A stretch of 64,000 nucleotides of DNA. Origin: Parapristionchus giblindavisi (lineage: Eukaryota; Nematoda; Chromadorea; Rhabditida; Diplogasteridae). Shown here one piece after another: positions 48,377 through 59,329 of the stretch. The DNA lies in assembly GCA_943737045.1 (NCBI GenBank), contig CALSFV010000032.1, positions 331,501 through 395,500 on the forward strand, written 5' to 3'. The notes under the pieces were generated by a model. It was not told the DNA's origin. It worked only from the letters and a program-made list of their open reading frames with translations, and ran no database searches. How positions within the stretch are numbered: position 1 is the stretch's first letter; each line of letters opens with the position of its first letter. Position numbers and translations under genes: made by a program.

Positions 48377-49262
48377 TCGCATACCTCCTCATCGGCCGAT
48401 CGTCGTGGTCCTCGATAGTCGATCGTGTAGTGGAGTAGCATCCACACCGCGTCCTCCTCGTTTCGTGGCTTTATCCGACGAACCACAGTGTTGGTCAGAA
48501 CGCTGAAATCATATTCTGTAATTTAACACACACATGTCCACACATTCCGAAACGTGGCATAATTGCCGAGAGAGAGTTTGCTAGATTAACTTAGCCATAT
48601 CTAGTTTAAAAAATCTAGCGCGGCGTCTTTCCGTGATCGCAAACCACCCTAAGAACCCCGCTAGAACCGGATTTAGAGCCAAAATATGCCAAAAATCGAA
48701 AAAACTGGCCACATTTTGAAAACCGATAACCTAGCTATTCGACCTATGTTTTCGACCTATGCCCTGCACACGACGTCACTCACATCTCATCCTCATCCTT
48801 CATCGGGAACCTATTTTATTCTATTAAAAATCGCTATTTCTTATGCGCTGTATATAGTGGGTCGATCCTCACATTGCGAGGGTATGAAAATGTATTGGAC
48901 AATCCCTGCTGCCTTCAACCGATTCGCTAATAACGCGACGGACCTCCATCAAACCCGTATTAATTGTATATCTGTTCTCTCACTCACTTGTTATGATCGA
49001 AATAAAGAAAGAAAGAAAGAAAGACGATATACAAATCAATGCTCACATCTCATCCTCCTCCTTCATCGGGAACCAATTCCTCAGTTGGTTGTTCCGATCT
49101 CCAATCTTCCCAACATCCTTATCCACCGCCATCATCTCATCAAATTGGTCGATGCTCGTGTTCTCGGTCGACAGCACGAGTCTGCCGATGGCCAACTGAA
49201 ATTTATGACGATAAAATAAAATTAAAACCAAAAATTTGCATAAATGTTAATCATTTTAATTT

Positions 49263-49324
<62 letters not shown>

Positions 49325-51839
49325 CTCACCTCAATGGTAGCCTTGTTGGGCGATAGTCTGGTCGGGAAGCACGGCTCATCCAACTTCCAGTACTCCACCA
49401 CTTCGAATCGATGCATTAGCTTCTTCTCGAAGATACGCTGTTGATCTCCTATTCTGTAATAATAGCAATAATGATAAGAATACATCGTTTCTTGGACAAC
49501 AGAAAATAACGATATAAAGTGTATTATATATAAATATTGAATAAACAAGGAATTACGACGAAAATATTAAAATATCTAGATCTGTATCAATCAACTGGCT
49601 TTGCAAGCTATTCATCAACTCTCATCAGCTTTCGTCGAAGCGAGTGTGAAGAGCTAATTTGAACACAAAATCATACTAATATTTTATATGCAAAACTTAA
49701 ATAATTTTATTAAATATAATTAATTAAATAAATAATTTAAATAAAAACATACCTGATAGTGTACCCTATCCAGTCGCACACCTCGATCTCCTTCCCTTCC
49801 TCCATCTGCACCGTCCCTTCCTTCATCGGGTTTCCATTCGGCGACCACACATAGAACACTCCGGCGTTCGGCGCCTTTCCTGAAGTTGATCAATGGGTAA
49901 ATTTTTTTCTCCATGAGTTGGGTAGGTCTATGTGGAGACGCAAGAAGCTACACAAGAAAGCTCCACACTATCCACATAACCAGATAATCAATTAATAATA
50001 GCCTATAACCATCCCAATAATCATAGGTCGAATAGTTAGGTTATCGGTTTTAAAAATGCGGCCAGGTTGTTCGATTTTTAGGAAATTTTGGTTCGAAATG
50101 CGATCAGGCTTGGCACTTTGTAACATAGTTTTCGACCTATGCTAATAACAACAATAATAGTAATAATACCAATAACCAACCAGATACCACTCCAATCTTC
50201 TCCACCATGCCATCCGGCCGAATCCTTGTCGTCGCGTCCACGAAACCATCTCCAACGGGCTCGCCTTCTGCAAGTTGCATACAATAAATTAAATAAATTA
50301 AATAAATTGAGTTCTACATAATACATAATGAAGGAAAGAATGCAGCAACAATACAATAATATATCACGCTACCTAATAACCCAGCCAACTACCGCATTCC
50401 ACTGTAAATCCGTAAGTGAACACCCAACTACCGTATCCCAATGTTATACCATATTACTACCGTACCTTCTTCTCGTCCTCCAGCCGAGGATCCGGGACGA
50501 CTACTGTGGATCGATCGGCTATCGATTCCTCGATTATCGATTGATCCTGCTCCTCCGCCGGTCGGGGCCACCTTCCAGTTGGTCACGTGGCCGGTCCGCT
50601 GCACGTACCGTGAGTGCTCTTCAGGGCTCATCCTGAAATCGATGAATAAGGATACGGTAACATTAAGGATACTGTAAGAATGGGCAAACAATAACTATCG
50701 ATACATCAATCTTGCTGGTTCTTCGTTGCTACGAGAGTCAACGTATTTCGCACCATATCTCTATTTTTCAAATCTTCTTTTTTTACTAAATGAGATGATC
50801 CATCATAGGTCGAATAGCTATGCTACACATTTTCAAAATGTGGCAAGTTTTTTTTAAAAAATCGGGAATTTTCGGCTCAAAATGAGGTTAGGCTTCGTAG
50901 TTTGTAGAGCACTTTTCGACCCATGTGATCCATGAAAACCACTTGTTGATTCCCTGTTTCACTGTAGCATCAATTAAACCAAATCAACTAACAAGACGAT
51001 CCAGACGGAGAACTCGTCACCCTCTTTCCGCTCCCGTGGGTCGATCACGTTGCCAACGTCGCCGATTCGGCCGAAATGAGGCGACCACAGACTATACGAC
51101 ATCGTGCCCACGGCGGGGTCGTGGAACTCGACCTCCGTCCTGATCTGTAAATCAATAATATTATAATATTATAATAATAGGAATATTAATCAATTTTTTT
51201 TAAATCACTAATCAATACAGTGACAGTGCACACTCATAGGTCGAATAGCTAGGTTATAGATTTATAAAATTCGGTCAGGCTTGATGATACCTTGTAATGT
51301 GGTGTTACATTTTCAAAACGTGCGCACGGCGTGCGAACGTTTTGAAATGCACGCCGTGCGCACGTTTTGAAAATGTAACACCACATAACATATTTTCGAC
51401 CTATGCTCATACTATAGAAACCATACGTGGGCAGCCTTTGTCGCTGGAAATTAAAATCGGCTGGGTCGGACGCAAAAATCGGGTAGGTGGGACGCAAACA
51501 TTTCATTTTCGAGTGAATTTTGCCTAAATCGTTTTCATTTTGAGTGAATTTTGGTTAAATCGGGTGGGTCGGACGCCAAAATCGGGTGGGCCTTGTCGTT
51601 AGCGGCAATGCCGCCCACGTATGATAGAAACGTACGGTAGTGATAATCAATACAAAAAACCCACCGTAACCTGCGCACTCCTCGCGCTGACGCGGGTCTC
51701 GAGCGGATCAGGCGCGTCCCACGCGTACACGCCGCACGGCTCCGCGTCCCCCTCATACTGCTGTATGCGCGCCCAGTTGCCGAGCCGCAGCTCCACGCCG
51801 TCATCCGCGACGCAGCCTACAACACAAAACAAATTACAG

Positions 51840-51911
<72 letters not shown>

Positions 51912-52763
51912 TATTCCATCGCAGTATATGTGACATTAAAACAAATAACAGTTAACGGTTTATCACTTTATCAAGATTGACTGACAAGATTAACTTGAAA
52001 GCAATGTTTCCACTGAATCTGTTTCGTACAAGGGGATATTTTTTCTTTTATTCTTCTTTCACCTCCTTATGATCAGCTATTGATGTAGTATCAGAAAACA
52101 AGCAATAAAGTATAATATTAATTTAATAAATATGCAAATCAATCCCACCAATCAATAGCGCCCTAGATACGGTATGTAAGAATTCGACAATCTTTCATCC
52201 TTCAAGAGACTTAGCTAACAGTTAAGTCTATCTAAGTCCACTCTATTAATTAAGTACTAATTAAGTACTACTAGTTAATTAAGTACTAATCTACTTCTCT
52301 AACACATCCCCGATACGTTCTATTGAAGGAATAAATTGTTTTCATTATTTATAAAAACAAATATATTATTATTGTAGTTATTTTTAATCATTATAATTAT
52401 TATTATTATTATCATAACTGCTGCTCCAAAGTCTATTATTATAACCAAACTGCACCTTAGCATACACATTTGCATTTGACCACATTACCCTATTCTATGC
52501 TAATGACACGTCATCGTAGTTGACGTGCTGTCTATATTGGTCATTCCTTCATTCTTATCTAATTCATCCCTTTGTACCGGTGGTACTGTTTCTCTCTCTC
52601 AATAAAGTACCTTACTCTACCTTACTACTACTTGTTGTGTTCAAATACATAACAATAACAACTCACCATGGTTGTGAAAGTGCTCGGGCAGAGTGGGCGA
52701 GTAGATCCGCACCGTGCCCGCGGCGACATCCTCACTCACCACCACACCAGGGTACTTGATCAT
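46583..52763 (-). CDS. G2: modular beta-repeat family protein, 15 exons, about 602 aa
   Basis: Unrecognised family protein. Exons in reading order: 52667-52763 (starts MIKYPGVVVSEDVAAG), 51671-51816, 50993-51144, 50466-50632, 50188-50267, 49753-49874 (starts APNAGVFYVWSPNG), 49330-49453, 49047-49195, 48385-48502, 47919-48170 (disordered, rich in Asp/Gly/Tyr/Arg), 47454-47574 (starts VAFVEGICSRGVFVWLVDVA), 47117-47223, 46965-47041, 46653-46744, 46583-46587. Phases agree at every junction. Exons 7-14 align one to one with G1 exons 61976-62111 onward: IFEKKLMHRFEVVEY matches IFSRKKPLHFRVLSY, and VAFVEGICSRGVFVW matches VAFVEAHANFGTFIW. The last exon gives one residue and a stop, and is the least certain part; see G3. 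The ATG is 10 nt after a 3' splice site. Exon 8 has a duplicated splice donor caused by a LINE insertion. Confidence 0.75.
48672..48758. mobile_element. Partial MITE, CATAGGTCGAA family
   Basis: Holds GAGCCAAAATATGCCAAAAA and AAAACCGATAACCTAGC, and ends TCGACCTATG. Inverted, truncated copy in a G2 intron. Confidence 0.65.
48812..49041 (+). mobile_element. 5'-truncated LINE insertion with a 33-bp target duplication
   Basis: A 230-bp segment ending in AATAAAGAAAGAAAGAAAG. Its plus frame resembles an ORF end (PAAFNRFANNATDLHQTRIN) and matches 28950-29045. Its 5' part is a piece of the CATACATTTTC MITE family. It is flanked by 48779-48811 and 49042-49074, identical but for one base. The right-hand copy overlaps the 3' end of G2 exon 8. 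Confidence 0.65.
49269..49324. repeat. (TAA)n microsatellite
   Basis: Begins within a few bases of the donor of G2 exon 7, inside the intron. Confidence 0.95.
50022..50141. mobile_element. MITE, CATAGGTCGAA family
   Basis: 120 bp, CATAGGTCGAATAGTTAGG...TTTTCGACCTATG. Flanks CCAATAAT and CTAATAAC match at 6 of 8 positions. In a G2 intron. Confidence 0.85.
50804..50925. mobile_element. hAT-like MITE, CATAGGTCGAA family
   Basis: 122 bp, exact 8-bp target duplication TGATCCAT (50796-50803, 50926-50933). In the G2 intron between exons 3 and 4. Confidence 0.9.
51235..51405. mobile_element. MITE, CATAGGTCGAA family, with an internal perfect hairpin
   Basis: Family ends CATAGGTCGAATAGCTAGG and TTTTCGACCTATG. 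The middle contains perfect 38-bp inverted repeats, 51297-51334 and 51349-51386, around GTGCGCACGGCGTGC. That hairpin is not found in the other copies. Confidence 0.85.
51422..51623. mobile_element. hAT-like MITE, CATACGTGG family
   Basis: 202 bp, CATACGTGGGCAGCC...GCCGCCCACGTATG, exact 8-bp target duplication ATAGAAAC (51414-51421, 51624-51631). It lies 17 bp from the MITE 51235-51405. Confidence 0.9.
51846..51909. repeat. (ATT)n microsatellite
   Basis: Uninterrupted run in the first intron of G2. Confidence 0.95.
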
Positions 52764-52773
52764 TCCATCAATC

Positions 52774-52775
52774 CT
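52774..52775 (-). other. 3' splice site just before the G2 start codon
   Basis: The minus strand reads TTTTGAAG, 10 nt, ATG. Candidate trans-splice acceptor, although GAAG is a weak acceptor. Confidence 0.4.
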
Positions 52776-54045
52776 TCAAAACCAGAAAATCGATATATAA
52801 TAATAATAATAATAATATTTAATAATTATTATATATTATAATTATTCAATATTTAATAATTATTATATGCACCAACAATCGATAATTGTCATTCTTGTCT
52901 TCTCAATCAATATCAAAGATACGTGTGCACGATTCGAACATGTTACAGTATTCATGATGAACAACGAGGAGGTCTCGGCAAAAGAACACTTTATCGCTAA
53001 ACACATGAGCAGGATAAAAAGCATTGGCTGGGGGAAAGTTTCAAATTAGGTCACTCGATGCTATGATGAAAGGAGATAAAGAAGAAGCGAAGAGACATGA
53101 GCGAGGTTGGGGGGGGGATCATTGCCCTTAAGGGGCAAAGAATAAATTCGGGGCATTTTTGCTCGACAAGGTCACATGCTACTACAAGGCACACGAGATT
53201 GCTAGCCGACCTACCGTAATCAACAATTAATCAATCAATAAACAGGGAACAAGCGGGTATAACTAGAAAAGTTCAAAGCGCATGGGTGGATAAAATGAAT
53301 CGACTGTTGGTTGGTTGTTTGGCTCATAATCGAGATGAATCAATGATATTATTATTATTACTATCTGTGGTTGGTTTTGGTTGAACGGGCTCACTTTACT
53401 GGTTGTCAAATAGACGGGCAAACTTAACACACACAAAAGCACGATACATATAATATCTTCAAAAGATTTTTTCATTTTAGAATAACAATAATAAAAGCAA
53501 AAATAAGACCATTAAATGGAATACTACTAGCTCTATTTTATTATAAAAATAGGGAGGAAGTGGATCGAGGAAAGAGGAAAGAGAGCGAGAATCGGTTTGA
53601 AAGCATTCGAGTCGTATTCAAGCAACAGCTTTGTGTCTTCCTCCATCAAATAAATCAATAAATCAATATTCATCAATCGATAAAGCAGGAAAAGGGGAGT
53701 CGTATTAAAAAGGAGGCGGGGCATATCAAAAAGGGGGCTGGGGCATTCAAGTCCTAATTTAAAAATCATCATCCAATCCAATACGGTAAAGGAGCACATA
53801 GACGCTAGAACAATCAATAAATCAATAAAATTCGCGGGAAAAAAGGGAATTTCAGATGAGCAAAGAGAAACAATAAAATGTCTATCCAAGAAGCAAAACA
53901 TGGATGAAGAATAATAATGATAATAAGCAATAACAACAATTTGATCGATATAAATCGGAACACTATCAAAGAAATAACAGGATAGAGAGGGGCGAGAGCG
54001 CGAGCGGGGGGATACGGTAGACACTAGGTACGGTAGATTTGGGCA
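52776..54045. other. Spacer between G1 stop and G2 start
   Basis: No coding exon supported. Short (TAA)n at 52799-52820, a G run near 53107-53117, and AATCAATAAATCAAT-type words. Confidence 0.5.
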
Positions 54046-55719
54046 TCATTTGCGTCGACCGCCCTTCTGCACGATAGCGCTCAGCCGGTTGAAGCGCTGG
54101 GAGTCGAGGACGCCCTCAAACGCTCTGCGCACCTCATCGTCTCTTAGGGCGTCTGAAAGGAACCAATCGATAATTTGCACCCAACGGATACTGTACATCT
54201 GAAAAAAATCGATACTGTCTACGACTGGATATCGATCGAAACACTACACTAGTACAAGAGCTGTACAACACTTCCGAAACAACAACCACAACAATAACAA
54301 CATCGTTTTTCTGCCAGTCGGACACAGCATCCAGCGGGGAGTCGGGGTGAGCTACGCTGAATCCGTCCGTCTGGCAGCAGGTACAACACCACAACACTAA
54401 TCAATAAATCAATAAAGTATCAAAATAATCAATAAAATCTCCCGGATTCAGCCCAGCCCCCGGCCCGGCCCCACTGACTACTGAACGTATGAAGTAGTTT
54501 CCTCTTCGGATCGACGAATCCGTCATTGTCGCTCTTCTTTGAAGACGAGGTCGAGGACGTTCCGCTGGCGCCATCCTCGGCGTCATCGTCTCCGCCGCCA
54601 ATGTTGAACTCATCGTCGTCGATGACGAAACGATTCGAACGACCTGAAGCCAGTCGTTATATCACCAATCGATATTGTGGGGTGATATTCATAGGTCGAA
54701 TAGTTAGGTTATCGGTTTTCAAAATGCTGTCAGGTTTTTCGACTTTTTGGTAAAGTTGGCTCAAAATGCAGTCAGGTTTTTCGATTTTTCGGTAAATTTG
54801 GCTCGAAATGCGGTCAGGTTTTTCGATTTTTTTGTTGTTGCTAAAGTTGGCTCAAAATGCGGCCTCGCATGGTACTTTGTAACATACTTTTCGACCTATG
54901 CTGATATTACTGCTGCCTCATTTGCCTTACGCCGCATGCACGTCTTGCAATTCAGAATGAAATAGATACAATTTATGAGGCGGTTCAACTCGGAAAACGA
55001 AAACAGTGACGTCACAGGCGCGTAAAGCGAATGCAGCAAATGAATGGACGAACACAGTACATCACGAGGGTACGCTAATATAGTGTAGTATATTCAAAAG
55101 CAGCGAAAACTCTCCTCGTTTCGCACACTCTCTCGCCTATATTACTTTTCTTTTCGCTTCGCAACTTTTGAACCTCACAAAACCCAATCCAAATCTACCA
55201 CTAGAAATCACTAGAAATTGATCATCAATCAATAATCGATCAGCACATCAGTCGACCAAAACCAAAAACAACATGTGTTCACAAATCTATTTAGTTTATT
55301 TATCTATTATTATTTACCGTGTTTTCTTGTAAAACGCATTATGATAACAACCAACCATCACTAATCACTAATCAGAGCACTAATACTTGATCTCCAATCA
55401 ATAATCGATTAGCATATCAATCGATAAAAACAAAAACAAAAAAAACCCACCTTCGAATGCGGTTCGACCCGCCTTCTTGTTCGTAGCCGCCGCGACCTTG
55501 GTGCCAGCCTTTTTTGCGTCGTTCGGCGTCTTTTTCGTCGCGGACGCCGTCTGACCGCCACCACCTCGCCCTCCGTTGTTGTTCGTGTCGTTGTTTTTGG
55601 CGCCGTTTCGCGTCGTCGCCGACGAGGCAGCCTGAGCCTGACCACCACCGTTCACCGACGTCGAACGAGAGACCGCACGAGGACCAGAGTTCAGCTGCAC
55701 TACCTGCAATCAATCAATA

Positions 55720-55753
<34 letters not shown>

Positions 55754-56190
55754 ACAATCAGCGCATTCATATCAATAAATTACACTGGAGATTTTAGTTA
55801 CCCAATACAAGTATTGCCTGAATAAAAACATCAACAAAAGATCAGCAAAAACAAGCAAACCCTAGTTGTTAAAGAATCCATGAAGCCAGTAATCACCAGG
55901 CGGAGATACCAACAAGCGCATAGTTGAAATATCGCTCTCAACAATTATCACGAACCACCTACCGTACCAGCCCCACATACCTACTTCAAATACCACACAC
56001 CATCTACCACAACCCGCATAGCTACAGTACCCCTCCCCCCACCATATACCGTAACCCACTTATCTACAGTATCAACTGACCGCTTCGACCGTCCACACGA
56101 ACTGCCCGCAGTCCTTCTTCTTCCGCTTGCCAATCTGGCACAGATGACGGTCGCCGTCCACGGCGTTGCGAGGCAGTTGGAAGCTGCGAA

Positions 56191-56258
<68 letters not shown>

Positions 56259-57697
56259 CTTTATCAGAGTTATCTTCATTAGAAGCTGCCAAGTAATTCA
56301 ATTTTAATTATTTTATTATTATTATTAATTTTAATCGATATTTAATTATTGGTTTGAACATCATTAAATGAATTATTGGCCATGCACAAATCCCCCAGAT
56401 AGGCAGAGATAACCTTTAAAAGGATGTGATGAGCTGACAGATTTATCCAGGCACAACCTTGTTTCACCTCTCACACTTATCAATATCAACATTGCAGTGC
56501 TATTTATAGAGAATTCGGGTAAAAAAACAATAAATAAATAAATAATAACAACAAAGCACCATACATTTTTATCGCCTTCACATTATTTTTTTTAGTAGGC
56601 AGAATTTTTCACATGATATTTTTATTTAGTAATCAGAATTTCAAAATATGGTGGGCCGTTTAAGAAAAATCGTTATTTTTCGCAGAAAAAAAGAGAGAAT
56701 ATCCATACATCATGAGGGTATGCCAATGTTCGCAAGTAAGGAGAAACGATATGGAGCAATGGAGCCGCGCCACTACAGTATGGTCGCTCTACAACCGGAA
56801 TCGACAGCCCGGTAAGCCTAGAGTGCGCATGAGAGATGATTTGGACCGAGCTATTGGCTATTATTATAATACACCATGTGACGTTCGTCGCCCCATCCTC
56901 ATCTAACAACTATTGCTTGAAATGATACAAAATGAAAGTGATTGTCGGATGCCATTTTCAAGGCCCATAATCCAGGCACAATCTAGTTTCACCTCTCACA
57001 CTTATCAACATTACGAAGCAAAAGTAAAGTGAGAGGCAATATCCATGATAATAAAAACAATAAAGAAATAAACAAACAACAACACGCGATGGAAATCCAT
57101 CTACCCCCTTTTACATTTATACCTCTCACTCATACTCATTATAATTGATGGAAATAAAATATTAATAAAGAAATAAAGAAACAACAATAAAAGACCAACT
57201 GTCTATCCTCAATGACTCCGAGATATCTGCTGTAGTAGGTCTGTCGTCGTGCATCGTAGATGACGTCAGTCTTGGCGACCGCGTGGCCGGCCTTAATAAT
57301 AATGCTAATAATAATAATAATAATAATAACAATAACAATAATAATAATAATAAGAATAAGAATAATAATAACTTAGTTATGCTGGTACGTAATGAACAAA
57401 TGCACCAACACAACCGCAACAACCGTAACCGCACCAATGTGCGAATGTGATAAATTATTATAATTAATGACATACAAGCACCCACATTGCGGGTACGGGT
57501 CAGTTTATAAATTGGCGCGCTCATAAAAACGGGTCACTTTATCACATATTTTGCCAAAATAAGCGAAAATTAACCAATTTTACGGGCCAGTTTATAATCG
57601 GGTCCGTTTATCACAATTACGGGTCAGATTATAGTACTGCAAATGTGAGTTAAACAAAAATGTATGATTAATGAACAATAATAATAATAGTAATAAT

Positions 57698-57737
<40 letters not shown>

Positions 57738-59295
57738 CGGCACCTTCTCCTGCACCAGACAGTCGTGCGGCCCGAGGCACTCGCGCCAATCGTCCGAGAA
57801 CAGACGACCGTCCGCCTGCTTCTTGAAGATACCTGCAATATCAGTTGCGTGAGTCCTCACAAGGGGATGGTCGCAACTGGTCCTGGCCATATGAGATGGC
57901 AATAACATGACTAGGATCAGTTTTCGATGCTGATTACGAATCCGTTTTCAGAAAGTGCCTAATCGACCTGATTTTCGAGAAAATCGGTATTTTAATTCGG
58001 AAATTCGTGTGGTTTCCTGCACTAACCGTCCGGGTGGGCTGGTGAACTCATCTATAAACTCTCGTAGTAGTCTGGCTTTCATCACCGGATCTTTCCGATG
58101 CAATCCAGATAGTTTGTGAGGGAAATTACACGAATTTTCGAATTAACAAGCCTAATTTCAATACCGATTTTCACGAAAATCAGGTCGATTAGGCACTTTC
58201 TGAAAACGGATTCGTAATCAGCATCGAAAACTGATCCTAGCCATGTTATTGCCATATCATATGACCAGGACCAGTTGCGACCATCCCCTTGTCAGAGGAA
58301 TATTGCAAATCAATTCCAATATTTCGTACAAAACTTAATATTATCACTAGCTAAATCGCTTCAATACAATTAACTTTATCGAGAACGCACACGATTCGTG
58401 TTTTGCAACCACTACAAGAACCCGGCGGATTATTGTTGCACAATCTGATTAAAGCATGCATACCTACGACGAAGCTGCCAATCTCCGGCTTGACCTTGTC
58501 CTTGCGCGGCGACACCATCGCCTGCTGGGGCGCGTCAATGATCCAGATGAAGGTGCCGAAGTTGGCGTGCGCCTCCACGAAGGCAACCTGGCGATTAATA
58601 ATAATAATAATAATAATAATAATCTTATTTTTGTGATTTTATGCGCCACAAATGATCTCCCGTATAACAATTATGTATAAATATGAAGTACACGAGAAAT
58701 GATATCTAGTGAAGCGTAGAGAGCAGTCTAAGCGTTGAGGGAGGCATGCAGAACTATTATGTCAAAAGCGTGCCGCCCGAAACCACCGGGTTCTAGTCGC
58801 ATTGGTTGAATCAAAGAATTAATCAAAAACATCCCAAGCCCATGAAAAAAGGAAAATCCATTTTCATAACCTACTTAAACAGCAATTTCTATCATACGTG
58901 GGCAACCTTTGCCGCTGGAAATTAAAATAGGGTGGGTGGGACGCAAAAATTTCATGTTTGACTGAATTTTAGCTGAATCATTTTTATTTTTGTGCAAATT
59001 TTGACTAGATCGGGTGGGTCAGAAGCCAAAACCGGGTGGGTTCTTGCCGCTAGCGGCAATTCCGCCTATGTATGATTTCTATCAATATTAAGCCATACCA
59101 CTCATCAGTATTTCACGAAATAACTTAGTTTTCCTGACTCCTTTTAACGTGATATGAACAACCCAACAACATCCCTTTATTTCTTATACAGGAAAACAAA
59201 TGATTTGATTTGATTTGATCGTGTTTCGACCGCAATTATCTATCTAACAAATATTGCCAATCCCATCCCCGAAGCGTTCATTTGAAGGAATAAAA

Positions 59296-59329
<34 letters not shown>

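Noticed and set aside
54150..54400. Possible extra exons between the last two G1 exons (SPLDAVSDWQKND segment)
   Set aside because: Plausible peptide and splice sites, but the phases cannot be joined to the final exon. Direct joining of 54482-54643 to 54046-54152 works.
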